Part shown: positions 34,318 through 43,827 of the stretch, piece after piece
Position numbering within the stretch: position 1 is the stretch's first letter
How the letters are laid out: each line of letters begins with the position of its first letter
Source of the DNA: Nitrosospira sp. Is2
Lineage (GTDB): Bacteria > Pseudomonadota > Gammaproteobacteria > Burkholderiales > Nitrosomonadaceae
Assembly: GCF_033095785.1 (NCBI RefSeq)
Contig: NZ_CP137134.1
Location: 930,001 to 994,000 of the forward strand
Direction of reading: 5' to 3'
DNA: 64,000 nucleotides
The notes under the pieces: generated by a model
Seen by the model: the letters and a program-made list of their open reading frames with translations, nothing else
What the model was told of the DNA's origin: nothing
Databases searched by the model: none
Made by a program: the position numbers and the translations under genes

Positions 34318-35436
34318 ATGAATAAATCCACACATCTGAAGATCAAAGGCATGCATTGCACGGGGTGCGAGGAAACTATCGAGAATGCAATCGTTGGTTT
34401 GCCGGGAGTGCAGAAAGTAAAAGCGGATTATGTCAAGCAGACGGTTGATGTCGAGTTCAACAGCAAGCTCATCGGCGATGCCGGGATTCGCCTTGCGATC
34501 GAAGAAAAGGGATACGAGTTCGAAGGCGCAGCCACGTCCCCACTGGGCAATCTGCGAAGCGCGTTCATTTTCCTGCTCTTCCTGCTGGTAGTGGGTGGTA
34601 TTACGGTCTGGGGCAAGAGCATGATCCCCGGCCTGGTAGGAGAGATGAGCCCCAATCTCGGCCACGCCATGTTGTCTTCCATCGGATTTTTTACCGGTTT
34701 TCATTGCATCGGCATGTGCGGTGGGTTTGTCGTCGGCTATGCATCCGTGGGTGGGCCGCAATCTGTTGCTTCCACCGCGACGCGCCATCTGATGTATGCC
34801 ACGGGCAAGACGGCCTCTTACGCCGCTATTGGAGGCACTTTGGGTTTACTCGGCTCAGTCGTGACCTTTACCCCGTACATGCGAGGTGTCATCAGTATTG
34901 CAGCCAGCATTTTTGTAATAATTTATGGCCTGAAAATGCTGGATGTATTTTCGGCCCTACGGGGTTTCACCCTGCGCTTGCCTCACTTCGTGACGAAAGG
35001 GGTGGCGAATGAGCTTCGGGACCAGCGCAACCCGCTGGTAATCGGGTTGTTGAACGGTTTCATGCTGGGCTGCGGTCCCTTACAGGCCATGTATATCACC
35101 GCCGCCGGCACGGGCAGCCCCCAGGAGGGAGCGACGATGCTGTTCTTCTTTGGCCTCGGTACGCTTATACCACTCATGAGCTTCGGCTTGATCGCCAGTA
35201 GCGTCCCTCGCCGTATCCTGCGCCAACTGGTGCTCGCGTCAGCGGTCCTCGTTATTGCCATGGGCTTGATGATGGCGGATCGTGGATTAAAATTGACTGG
35301 CTCCGGTTACGACTTCAACTCGCTGACATCCCCCTCGCAGCAGCTCAGGCCAGTGAATGGGCCCGCACATGGACCCCGTGACAAGCCCGCGAATAATTAC
35401 CTTGAATCATCTGCATCAGGCAACACGATGCGGTAG
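34318..35436 (+). CDS. HMA domain fused to TauE/SafE- or DsbD-type membrane protein
   Basis: This 372-residue protein starts with a heavy-metal-associated domain (KGMHCTGCEETIENAI, CxxC near residues 13-16). Six or seven hydrophobic helices follow. The membrane part carries GFHCIGMCGGFVVGYAS and GFMLGCGPLQAMYITAAGTG, the pattern of the DsbD_2/SafE-like transmembrane family, with Cys, His and Met placed where they could pass copper through the membrane. The ATG at 34318 has AAAGGA upstream; a longer frame from 34249 is less likely. It is the first gene of the copper operon. Copper efflux or copper delivery to periplasmic enzymes is the likely role. Confidence 0.85.
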   Translation: MNKSTHLKIKGMHCTGCEETIENAIVGLPGVQKVKADYVKQTVDVEFNSKLIGDAGIRLAIEEKGYEFEGAATSPLGNLRSAFIFLLFLLVVGGITVWGKSMIPGLVGEMSPNLGHAMLSSIGFFTGFHCIGMCGGFVVGYASVGGPQSVASTATRHLMYATGKTASYAAIGGTLGLLGSVVTFTPYMRGVISIAASIFVIIYGLKMLDVFSALRGFTLRLPHFVTKGVANELRDQRNPLVIGLLNGFMLGCGPLQAMYITAAGTGSPQEGATMLFFFGLGTLIPLMSFGLIASSVPRRILRQLVLASAVLVIAMGLMMADRGLKLTGSGYDFNSLTSPSQQLRPVNGPAHGPRDKPANNYLESSASGNTMR

Positions 35437-35503
35437 CGACGAGCGAAACCCCAACAAGACTAACTTGCCGGTTATTCATTTTCTTTCAAGAGATTGATCA
35501 CGC

Positions 35504-37927
35504 ATGAACTCATTCGCGTTAAAACAAATAGAGCTGCCGATCGAGGGCATGACTTGTGCCGCATGCGCAGCACGTATCGAAAGAAACCTGAATAAACTCC
35601 CTGGCGTGCGCGCGGCTGTCAATTTTGCCAATGAGAAAGCACGGATTGAGTTTGACGCTACCGCAACTCTCCCCGAAGACTTGGTGCGTTCGATCGAAAA
35701 AGCGGGATTCCAGGTTGTGCCTCAATCCGTACAGCTGCAAATCACCGGGATGACGTGTATCGCCTGCAGTGGCCGTATCGAAAAGGCGCTGAACGCACTG
35801 CCGGGAGTCACTGCGACCGTCAACCTCGCCACTGAGATTGCCCACGCGCGTTTCAACCCTGGCGCCGCATCAGTGGAAGATCTGATCGCGGCGGTTACCC
35901 GAACCGGTTTTGGCGCGACCGAAATCAGCGAAGCCAGCCATGCCGAAGAGAAAGCGCGCAGGCGTGCCAATTACCAGGTGGAGCTCCGCATGTTCTGGAT
36001 TTCGGCTGCGCTGAGCCTCCCCTTAATGCTTCAGATGATCCCCATGTTCTGGGGCGACCATATGGAACTGCCGCGGGGCCTGCAGTTGCTGCTGGCGACG
36101 CCGGTCCAGTTCTGGGTGGGAAGACGCTTCTATATCGGCGCGTGGAATGCGTTGCGCGGGGGCGGCGCCAACATGGATGTCCTGGTGGCGCTGGGTACCA
36201 GCATGGCATATTTGTTCAGCGCGGCAGTGACGTTGCTGGGGCTGGATCAACATGTCTATTTCGAAGCAAGCACGGCCATCATCACACTGGTGCTGCTGGG
36301 CAAATTGATGGAAGCCCGCGCTAAAAGCAAGACTTCCGCAGCGATCGAGGAACTCGTCAAACTGCAACCCAAGACTGCTCGGGTAGAGCGTAACGGCGAG
36401 ATAATCGAAGTGGAGGTAATCACGCTCAAGGTCGGGGACGTTTTTATCGTTCGCCCGGGCGAGAGCTTGCCGGTGGACGGCATCGTCATTGAAGGCGCCT
36501 CCAGTGTAGATGAGGCAATGTTGACCGGCGAAAGCATGCCCATTGCGAAGCGAGCAGATGCGAAAGTCTATGCAGCCACGGTAAATCAGCAGGGGTTGCT
36601 CAAGTGCCGCGCCACCGGCGTCGGCGCTCATACCCAGCTTGCTGCGATTATTCGCCTGATTGAGGAAGCTCAAGGCTCCAAGGCCCCGATCCAGCGGCTC
36701 GCCGATACTGTTTCCGGAGTATTCGTGCCGGTGGTAGTTTCCCTGAGCGTGCTGACCCTGCTCCTCACATGGGGGCTGGCAGGTGATTTCGTTCCCGCCC
36801 TCATCAACGCCGTGGCGGTACTGGTCATTGCCTGCCCCTGCGCATTAGGACTGGCGACGCCAACTGCAATCATGGTCGGAGTGGGGCGTGGCGCGCAGGC
36901 CGGAGTGCTGGTGAAAAACGCCGCGGCGCTGGAGCAGGCTGAAAAAATTCGGGTTCTGATCCTGGATAAGACCGGCACGCTAACGGAAGGGAGGCCCGCA
37001 GTAACGAATATCGTGCCGGCGGGATCAATTACGGAGCGCGAGCTGATGGAGGTTGCGGTTAGTCTCGAACAGGGATCGGAACATCCCCTGGCGAAAGCGG
37101 TAATGGAGCGGGCCAGCAGCGCAGGGATACGGCCGCGGGCAGTGAGCAATTTCAGAGCAATTGCTGGCAGCGGTATTACGGCGGGTATTGATGACGTCGA
37201 ATACATGCTCGGCTCGCCCCGCTTTGCGAGAGAACATGGCGCGCACGTTGATGAAGAACTAATAGCTGTTCTTCAGGCCGAGGGTAAAACGGTCGTGTGC
37301 CTTTCCGAGGTAAACACTGCAAATGCGCCCACAACTGAAATTCTCGGCTATCTCGCCATTGCCGACCGGGTGAGGAGCACTTCCGCGCAAGCGGTAGCGC
37401 GACTGCAGGCAATGGGCATTGAAGTCATCATGCTGACCGGAGACAATCGCGCCACCGCAGCAGCTATCGCCCGGCAAACCGGCATCACGGAATATCGTGC
37501 CGAGGTGCTGCCCAGGGATAAGGCCGCAGAAGTACGCAAGATGAAGGAAAACGGAAAATTTACGGGCATGGTTGGCGACGGAATCAACGATGCGCCCGCC
37601 CTGGCCGCCGCCGATGTGAGCTTTGCCATAGGGGCAGGTTCAGATGTGGCAATTCAAGCCGCCGATATTACCCTCATGCGCGACGACCTGATGAGTGTGG
37701 CTGACGCCATCTCCCTCTCTCGCGCCACGCTTGGGAAAATCCGGCAGAACCTTTTTTTTGCTTTTATCTACAACGTGCTGGGCATACCGCTGGCGGCGGC
37801 AGGCTTACTCAGCCCCGTGATCGCCGGCGCGGCGATGGCAATGAGTTCAGTATCGGTAGTTAGCAACTCGTTGCTGCTGAAACGGTGGCGGACGGCGCCT
37901 GAGCCCGCTGTTGAGCAATCGATTTAA
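35504..37927 (+). CDS. copA: Copper-exporting P1B-type ATPase
   Basis: This 807-residue P-type ATPase has two N-terminal HMA domains (GMTCAAC, Cys 18 and 21; GMTCIAC, Cys 85 and 88). Eight membrane helices include the CPC metal site (ACPCALGLATP near 444). The phosphorylation motif is DKTGTLTEG near 488, the actuator TGES near 340, and the hinge GDGINDAP near 690. It pumps Cu(I) out of the cytoplasm. It lies 67 bases after the HMA-membrane fusion and 24 bases before copZ in an operon controlled by a CsoR-type site. Confidence 0.96.
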   Translation: MNSFALKQIELPIEGMTCAACAARIERNLNKLPGVRAAVNFANEKARIEFDATATLPEDLVRSIEKAGFQVVPQSVQLQITGMTCIACSGRIEKALNALPGVTATVNLATEIAHARFNPGAASVEDLIAAVTRTGFGATEISEASHAEEKARRRANYQVELRMFWISAALSLPLMLQMIPMFWGDHMELPRGLQLLLATPVQFWVGRRFYIGAWNALRGGGANMDVLVALGTSMAYLFSAAVTLLGLDQHVYFEASTAIITLVLLGKLMEARAKSKTSAAIEELVKLQPKTARVERNGEIIEVEVITLKVGDVFIVRPGESLPVDGIVIEGASSVDEAMLTGESMPIAKRADAKVYAATVNQQGLLKCRATGVGAHTQLAAIIRLIEEAQGSKAPIQRLADTVSGVFVPVVVSLSVLTLLLTWGLAGDFVPALINAVAVLVIACPCALGLATPTAIMVGVGRGAQAGVLVKNAAALEQAEKIRVLILDKTGTLTEGRPAVTNIVPAGSITERELMEVAVSLEQGSEHPLAKAVMERASSAGIRPRAVSNFRAIAGSGITAGIDDVEYMLGSPRFAREHGAHVDEELIAVLQAEGKTVVCLSEVNTANAPTTEILGYLAIADRVRSTSAQAVARLQAMGIEVIMLTGDNRATAAAIARQTGITEYRAEVLPRDKAAEVRKMKENGKFTGMVGDGINDAPALAAADVSFAIGAGSDVAIQAADITLMRDDLMSVADAISLSRATLGKIRQNLFFAFIYNVLGIPLAAAGLLSPVIAGAAMAMSSVSVVSNSLLLKRWRTAPEPAVEQSI

Positions 37928-37951
37928 CTTAACCGGAAAGGAGTCATGAAA

Positions 37952-38161
37952 ATGCAAACAGAAATCATAAAAGTCAACGGAATGACCTGCATGGGTTGTG
38001 TCAACAGCGTGAAGAACGTGCTGGAGAAGATACCCGGTGTCAGCAGCGCGGATGTTTCTCTCGAACAGAAACAGGCAAAAATCGCCTACGACGGTGCAAT
38101 AACCCATACCGATCAGTTAAAGAATGCGATCAAGGAGGCCGGTTTTGAAGTCGTCGGCTGA
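37952..38161 (+). CDS. copZ: Copper chaperone, HMA domain
   Basis: This protein of about 69 residues is a single ferredoxin-like HMA domain with the Cu(I)-binding MTCMGC motif near residues 11-16 and the usual ending KNAIKEAGFEVVG. It would deliver Cu(I) to CopA and to CsoR in the cytoplasm. Two ATG codons are possible. The one at 37952 is 8 bases from AGGAG, while 37946 is only 2 bases away, so I prefer the second. It overlaps the csoR start by 17 bases. Confidence 0.92.
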   Translation: MQTEIIKVNGMTCMGCVNSVKNVLEKIPGVSSADVSLEQKQAKIAYDGAITHTDQLKNAIKEAGFEVVG

Positions 38162-38456
38162 CAAGAAGCCCTGCCATGCACCCGATATGGTGGTGCAACC
38201 GGACAAGGAAGCGTTGATAAAACGCCTCAATCGGATCGAGGGTCAGGTGCGTGGGGTGGCAAAGATGATTACCGAGGATCGTTATTGCGTGGATATCCTG
38301 AACCAGGTATCTGCGCTTCAGTCCGCGCTTGACGCCGTGGCGATGCGGTTGCTCGAAAACCATACTCATGGCTGCATGCAGGGGGCAATCAAGTCGGGCA
38401 AGGGAGACGAAGCGATCGATGAATTGATGATGGTGGTGCGGAAATTCGCCCGTTAG
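38145..38456 (+). CDS. csoR: Copper-sensing CsoR-family repressor
   Basis: This is a 103-residue DUF156 protein (LIKRLNRIEGQVRGVAKM...). All three Cu(I) ligands expected for CsoR are present: C48 in RYCVDIL, then H73 and C77 in NHTHGC with the H-x3-C spacing. This argues for copper rather than nickel or formaldehyde sensing. The start is TTG at 38145, six bases after a perfect AAGGAGG inside the end of copZ. The next ATG (38187) would remove the N-terminal KKPCHAPD. Apo-CsoR binds the palindrome and releases it on binding Cu(I). Confidence 0.88.
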   Translation: MKSSADKKPCHAPDMVVQPDKEALIKRLNRIEGQVRGVAKMITEDRYCVDILNQVSALQSALDAVAMRLLENHTHGCMQGAIKSGKGDEAIDELMMVVRKFAR

Positions 38457-38536
38457 CGACGGGTATTCCATATACATTTCCACCAATACAAGTACATTTC
38501 TATGCCCCTGAAAAGAACAGCACGAACGAAGGTCTC

Positions 38537-39268
38537 ATGAAACGACTCTTTCTGACCGCTCTTTTGTTTATCGCGCATCCCGCTGGCGCAGCGGAAACAC
38601 TCACGGCCAGCGCTCCCGACACCGTGGAGGAACGGGTGAAGCCCTGTATCGTCTGCCATGGTCCGGAAGATAAAAAGGGAAGAGATGCGTACTACCCGCG
38701 TATCGCGGGCAAGCCTGAAGGTTATCTTTTCAACCAGTTGCGTAATTTCCGCGATGGCAAGCGACACTATCAACCCATGGCCCTGCTGCTGGAAGGCTTG
38801 CCCGACCCATATCTGCGGGAAATGGCGGCGTACTTCGCTTCCCTGAAACAGGCCTTTCCTCCACCCGAGCCGATGAGGGCCTCGTCCGCGGAAATCGAGC
38901 TCGCTCGAAAGCTTGTGACCCGGGGTGATCCCAGCCGCAAAATCCCTGCGTGCGTTGAGTGCCACGGTAAGGACCTGATGGGGACACCGCCTTTTATTCC
39001 TGGCTTACTCGGACTGCCCCGCGTCTACCTAATTGCCCAATTCGGCAACTGGCAGCATGGCGGTCTGATGCGGGGGCAGACTCCCGACTGTATGTCGGAA
39101 ATTGCGAAACAGCTCACTACTAACGAGGCGAGCATTATTGCGGAGTGGCTGGCGGCGCAACCCGTGTCCGAAGCCCGGTTTAAGCGCGAGGAACCCGCGC
39201 CAACGCTTCCCGATGAACTGGCAAGGCGTTGCGCGAGCATCGTCCTGCAATCCGGGCTTCCACAATGA
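38537..39268 (+). CDS. Di-haem cytochrome c, c4-like
   Basis: This 243-residue exported protein has a signal peptide (LFLTALLFIAHPAGAA) and two haem c sites, CIVCH near residue 37 and CVECH near 138. The domains are similar, as in cytochrome c4. The IPAC/YYPRIAGKPEGYLFNQLRNFRDGKR region is typical of c4/class I cytochromes that read PRIAGQ. It acts in the periplasm as a one-electron carrier. GAAGG lies upstream of the ATG. It starts 80 bases after csoR and overlaps the next cytochrome gene by 4 bases (ATGA), so the two cytochromes are translated together. Confidence 0.9.
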   Translation: MKRLFLTALLFIAHPAGAAETLTASAPDTVEERVKPCIVCHGPEDKKGRDAYYPRIAGKPEGYLFNQLRNFRDGKRHYQPMALLLEGLPDPYLREMAAYFASLKQAFPPPEPMRASSAEIELARKLVTRGDPSRKIPACVECHGKDLMGTPPFIPGLLGLPRVYLIAQFGNWQHGGLMRGQTPDCMSEIAKQLTTNEASIIAEWLAAQPVSEARFKREEPAPTLPDELARRCASIVLQSGLPQ

Positions 39269-40560
39269 AACATATTGCCATCGCCGCTGCGCTTGCCGGA
39301 CTCTTGGGTATCGGCCTGTTCCTGGCATCCGCTGATACGTCGTCCAGGATCGAAGAGAGCGAAAAATCGCCGATAGCGAAGGCGGATGACACGGCGGCAA
39401 GACAGTCCCTGCAAGCACGGGGCGCCTATCTCGCGCACGTCGGTAACTGCATGGGATGCCACACGACGCAGGGTGGCCGCCCGTACGCGGGAGGACATCG
39501 CCTCGTCACCTCCATCGGCACGTTCATCACGCCAAACATTACACCCGATTCGGAAACCGGGATTGGGCAGTGGAATGAAAATGACTTATGGCGGGCGCTG
39601 CACGATGGTAAAGGACGCCACGGCACCCCGTTGTATCCGGCTTTCCCCTACACGGAGTACACCAAAGTAACCCGCGAAGACTCCAATGCTATTTTCGCCT
39701 ACCTCCAGTCCCTCACCCCCGTTCAGCGGAAAAATCCGCCGAGCCAGATCCGCTTTCCGTTCAGTCTCCGCCCGCTCATTTATATCTGGCGCGCCCTTTA
39801 CTTTGACCCCGGCGCTTATCAGCCCGATTTGAAGAAAAATGATGAATGGAACCGGGGAGCATATCTGGTGCAAGGGCTTGGACATTGCAATGCTTGTCAC
39901 ACAACCCGCAATCCGTTGGGTGGGAGCCAGGGTGGGCTATTGGGAGGGGGGCAACTCATGGGTACCAACTGGTACGCGCCGTCCCTGACCTCGCTCCAGG
40001 AAGGCAGCACCTCAGACTGGCCGATCCAGGACATTGTTCAGTTGCTTAAAACAGGGTTGTCACCCCGCGCTGCCACTGCCGGCCCGATGGCCGATGTTGT
40101 CACCCAAAGTCTTCAGCATTTGAAGGAGGATGACGCCCGTGCCATGGCGGCGTATCTGAAATCGTTGCCCGCGGGCGATCCACGATCACGCGGGGTGGCA
40201 CCTCCCCTCACCGAGGAGGTCGATAAGCTTCTTGCGCGAGGCGGGGAGATCTACAAAACACTTTGCGAAGATTGCCATGGCAACCTGGGGCAAGGCAGGC
40301 CGAACGCTTATCCGGCGTTGGCGGGAAACCGCGGAGTCACGCTGGCGTCGCCGACGAACGCGATTCGCAGCATTCTCTATGGTGGATATGCGCCCGTCAC
40401 GGCAAGCAATCCACGTCCTTATGGCATGCCGCCATTCGCGCAGATCTTGCATGACGAAGAGATCGCTCTTGTTTTGTCGTACATCCGGAACGCATGGGGA
40501 AACCGCGGCAGCCTGGTTACAGCAATTGAAGTAGACCGAAGCCGGAAGGGTGCGCAATAA
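39265..40560 (+). CDS. Tri-haem cytochrome c, alcohol/gluconate dehydrogenase subunit type
   Basis: This 431-residue protein has an N-terminal signal or anchor helix (IAIAAALAGLLGIGLFLASA) and three haem c motifs: CMGCH near 65, CNACH near 211 and CEDCH near 335. The first domain GAYLAHVGNCMGCHTTQGGRPYAGG and the order of three class I domains match the cytochrome subunit of membrane alcohol or gluconate dehydrogenases. No dehydrogenase subunit is encoded beside it, so the electron donor is unknown. Its partner is likely the di-haem cytochrome just upstream. Confidence 0.9.
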   Translation: MKHIAIAAALAGLLGIGLFLASADTSSRIEESEKSPIAKADDTAARQSLQARGAYLAHVGNCMGCHTTQGGRPYAGGHRLVTSIGTFITPNITPDSETGIGQWNENDLWRALHDGKGRHGTPLYPAFPYTEYTKVTREDSNAIFAYLQSLTPVQRKNPPSQIRFPFSLRPLIYIWRALYFDPGAYQPDLKKNDEWNRGAYLVQGLGHCNACHTTRNPLGGSQGGLLGGGQLMGTNWYAPSLTSLQEGSTSDWPIQDIVQLLKTGLSPRAATAGPMADVVTQSLQHLKEDDARAMAAYLKSLPAGDPRSRGVAPPLTEEVDKLLARGGEIYKTLCEDCHGNLGQGRPNAYPALAGNRGVTLASPTNAIRSILYGGYAPVTASNPRPYGMPPFAQILHDEEIALVLSYIRNAWGNRGSLVTAIEVDRSRKGAQ

Positions 40561-40795
40561 ATACCGTGCCCAAGATGCCGGGCAAGGGAATAACGTCAAA
40601 CCGAGCATTTAGCCCGGGAAAGTGATACAAGCTGTTTTGATGACTTGGGGACCGTTAATGGCAGCGGGGGTCCCAGGCAAAACGGGGCTAGGACAGTAGA
40701 AGAGGCCTGGGGTTTGTCCTGCCGGAGAGATGGGACTCATGTTGGGTTGACTTGATCGACTGTCTATCGAGAGAGTCCTTAAGCGTGAAGAAAAG

Positions 40796-41785
40796 CTACC
40801 CGCAATATCCATTATCCTGAAACCAGGTCATCGCGTCCTCAAGCGCCTCCGCCGCAGGCCGATATCGATACCCCAGTTCACGTACGGCCTTGTCACTGGA
40901 GTAAAACATTTTTTTTCGCGCCATGCGCAGGCTATCCATCGTCGCGCGCGGCTCGATCTGCGTAACCATAGCCATTTTTTCCATCAGCCACGCGGCTGGA
41001 AGGATCAGCTTCACGGGAAGGCTGAACCGTTTCGTCTGCTTGCCGCGAATCTGATCGATCATCTGGAGTATTTCCAATAACGTCATGTTTTCGCCGCCCA
41101 GTATATAGCGTTGCCCCGGTTTTCCATGCGCATGAGCCAGCAGATGGCCATGCGCAACGTCATCAGCATGGGCTATATTCAAACCTGTATTTACATATGC
41201 CGGCATCCGGTCACATAACGTATCCACCACGATACGGCCTGTTGGCGTAGGTCTGATATCTCGAGGCCCGATGGGCGTAGAAGGGTTCACGATAACCAGC
41301 GGCAGTCTATGCTCATCAGTCATCTGCTGAACAACTTGCTCGGCCATGAATTTGGAACGCTTGTAGTGTCCAGTCATGGATAAAAGACTCGAGGGCGTCT
41401 CCTCGGTGGCCGGGATGCCATCCTGATTTATTCCTAGCGTTGCCACGCTGCTGGTGTATATCATCCTTTTTACTCCGGCTTCGGCCGCCGCGAGTATCAA
41501 TGCCTGAGTTCCCTTTACGTTGATCTCGTACATCGTTTCCGGGTTTGGAACCCAGAGGCGATAATCGGCGGCAACGTGGAACAAGCTATCACAGCCCGTC
41601 ACCGCCCGCTTCAAAGATGGAGCGGATCGCAAATCTCCTTCGGAGAGTTCGACAGGCAACTTGTGGAGATTGCGCCGGTCGCTGCCCGGTCTTACCAGGC
41701 ACCGCACTTCATGTCCGGCGTTTAGTAAACACCTTGCAACGGCCGAACCGACAAATCCATTTGCGCCCGTAACCAGTGCTTTCAT
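40796..41785 (-). CDS. hpnA: Hopanoid-associated sugar epimerase
   Basis: This 329-residue extended SDR protein has the Rossmann motif VTGANGFVGSAVARCLL at the N-terminus and the active-site pattern YTSSVATLG with YKRSK (Tyr-x3-Lys). The sequence HAADYRLWVPNPETMYEINVKGT-like region and VNPSTPIGPRDIRPTPTG are distinctive for HpnA, found with hopanoid genes. No squalene-hopene cyclase is in the window, so its pathway partners are elsewhere. The ATG at 41785 has AAGGA upstream; a TTG one codon earlier is possible. It stands alone. Confidence 0.9.
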   Translation of the reverse strand: MKALVTGANGFVGSAVARCLLNAGHEVRCLVRPGSDRRNLHKLPVELSEGDLRSAPSLKRAVTGCDSLFHVAADYRLWVPNPETMYEINVKGTQALILAAAEAGVKRMIYTSSVATLGINQDGIPATEETPSSLLSMTGHYKRSKFMAEQVVQQMTDEHRLPLVIVNPSTPIGPRDIRPTPTGRIVVDTLCDRMPAYVNTGLNIAHADDVAHGHLLAHAHGKPGQRYILGGENMTLLEILQMIDQIRGKQTKRFSLPVKLILPAAWLMEKMAMVTQIEPRATMDSLRMARKKMFYSSDKAVRELGYRYRPAAEALEDAMTWFQDNGYCG

Positions 41786-41997
41786 CAACTTGATCCTTTT
41801 TCAGCTCCGGCTTCGTGTGAAAGAATCTGTGACGCGAAGCGACGATTGAACTTCGCATTGTGGTAGTGGTACACAGTTTTCACATCCTGGATTATAGAAC
41901 CAGAGACAGAGCAGAGCTCAGCAATAGGTCAGTCAGACCATTGGAAGAGACGATATGTCGCCACATCCTGCACGCCAAACGGATGCCGGCCCGGCGC

Positions 41998-43647
41998 TTA
42001 CATGCCCCGCGCCGCAAGGTGCTTCTCTACATCCTCTTTGCTGAAACCCAGCGCAGCGGCCACGCGATCCGCGTGGCTCACCCGCGAAACTCCAGGGATC
42101 AGACGATAGGTTGGGCCCTGGGACAGAAACTCGCCCTGCAGGTACCGCCCGATGCCCCTGTCCTGCAGGCGCTCACACAGCTCGTGGTTATGTGTCACCA
42201 GCAATGTGCTTGCCCCCAGCTGGTAGAAGCCTGCAAGGACATACTCCGACAGTTCCATTTTCTCCTCAAATGTCGTTCCCTCCGAAAGCTCATCCAGCAC
42301 GACAAGGCTGCGTGCTGTTGAGCTGAAGAAAATTTCGCGCGTGCGTTTCAGTTCATGGGCAAAACGTCCCATCCCCTCGTCCAGGTGCCCGGGATCGGGC
42401 ACCTGGTAGAAAATATGTTCCGCCAATACCATACGCGCGGTCGCGGCGGGAATATAGCAGCCGATCTGGCCAAGCAGCTGAATCTGGGCCACGGTCTTGC
42501 AGTAGGCTGTCTTGCCGCCGCTATTGGGTCCGGTGATGACTAGCAGCCGTCCCGCATCATCCAGTTCGATATCGTTAGGCACATAGTTGGGATTGGCCCA
42601 GGCAAGCAGAGGGTTTCTGGCTTCGGTGGCACTAAGGGAATGGCGCTCGCCTTCCATTATTTCCGGAAGTGTCATCTTCCCGCTGAAGGCATGGGAATAA
42701 CGATGAAAAGACAGGATTTCGTCGATCATGCCCATTGTTTCAAGCAACCGCGCCAACTCGGGACTATGCCTGAACAACTTTCGCAACGGATAGATGACAG
42801 AGTCACGGTCTGAGGAGGCGATTGCAATCAAGATGACCGGAAGAATGGGTACTGCCAGCACAAGTATCCCATAACCCAGATATGCGATGCCAAAACCGGC
42901 CAGTAAACCCTGGAAAAAATAAAGGCCTGCGACCACCGCTGCCAGGATCAAAAAGATCGGCAGAGGCTTGAACATCGACGGCCGGAAGCGTGGAATCGGC
43001 AAATAGTGGGGTTTCTCTTCGCCCGTCTTGAATTTTCCCTCTACTACATAAACGGGACCGCGTATCAGTGAATACATACGCGACGTACCGAAGTCGCGAA
43101 TCGCTTTGAACAAGTCGCGCAAATATTCGCTCCGCGGCTGTGGCAAGGCCTGCGCCATCTCGACCAGATCAACGACGAAGCCGGTTCCATCGATGAACTG
43201 GTGATAGCCGTAGCCACTGAATTCCATTTCATCTTTTTTACCAACTCCGGAACTATCAATAGCAAGACCGCCGGTAAACGTCCCGTAGAGCAATTGGTAC
43301 AAGGACTGCTCTCCCCGCGCCATTTCGTCGATAAAATTCCGTAGCGCGTCCCGAAGGGCGAGGTCGGACTCGAGCTCCCGTAGCGCCTCCTGTTTTTTCC
43401 GCGCTACTGCCGCCTCCGTCCCTGGCCGGGCCAGCGAGCGGTAAAGAACCGACTGCCCCGCATGGGTAACGGCGTGATTGAGCGAGTCGAACAGCTGATC
43501 GGTCTCTATCGCGTCGAATGTCTTGGCGTCGAGTATACCCTCGTCAGATTCCGCCGGACGGGTGTCGCGGACACCGGCCAACCGGTCGCCGCGCGACAGG
43601 AGAAATGGCTGATTCCAGTATGAATCGGGTAAGGCTGCCTCTTTCAT
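41998..43647 (-). CDS. MutS-family ATPase with membrane segments
   Basis: This 549-residue protein has a C-terminal MutS ATPase domain: Walker A GPNSGGKTAYCKT, Walker B SLVVLDELSEGTTFEEKM and LVTHNHEL. The middle (about 225-275) has two hydrophobic helices (FLILAAVVAGLYFFQGLLAGF, GILVLAVPILPVILIAIAS), so it is probably membrane-bound. The mismatch-binding and connector domains of MutS are absent. The family's role is not known; DNA mismatch repair is unlikely. It lies between hpnA and tolC, all on the minus strand but with gaps of 180 to 210 bases. Confidence 0.85.
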   Translation of the reverse strand: MKEAALPDSYWNQPFLLSRGDRLAGVRDTRPAESDEGILDAKTFDAIETDQLFDSLNHAVTHAGQSVLYRSLARPGTEAAVARKKQEALRELESDLALRDALRNFIDEMARGEQSLYQLLYGTFTGGLAIDSSGVGKKDEMEFSGYGYHQFIDGTGFVVDLVEMAQALPQPRSEYLRDLFKAIRDFGTSRMYSLIRGPVYVVEGKFKTGEEKPHYLPIPRFRPSMFKPLPIFLILAAVVAGLYFFQGLLAGFGIAYLGYGILVLAVPILPVILIAIASSDRDSVIYPLRKLFRHSPELARLLETMGMIDEILSFHRYSHAFSGKMTLPEIMEGERHSLSATEARNPLLAWANPNYVPNDIELDDAGRLLVITGPNSGGKTAYCKTVAQIQLLGQIGCYIPAATARMVLAEHIFYQVPDPGHLDEGMGRFAHELKRTREIFFSSTARSLVVLDELSEGTTFEEKMELSEYVLAGFYQLGASTLLVTHNHELCERLQDRGIGRYLQGEFLSQGPTYRLIPGVSRVSHADRVAAALGFSKEDVEKHLAARGM

Positions 43648-43827
43648 GATCGGCCCTTGCTCGTATCATGCCGCCATCCCGGTGAAACTGAAATGGCGCA
43701 GCGGCGACACGCAATCTCTTGTTTGAAAATCTAACACTCAACCCATTACGCGTCAACGACAGCGAGGTCCGATCTGAATAAGCTTCGCCAAGGCACTTGC
43801 ACGACCTTGTATTCCAGAAGGAGGAGC

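Noticed and set aside
36023..36673. 216-codon minus frame opposite copA
   Set aside because: It is a shadow of the P-type ATPase.
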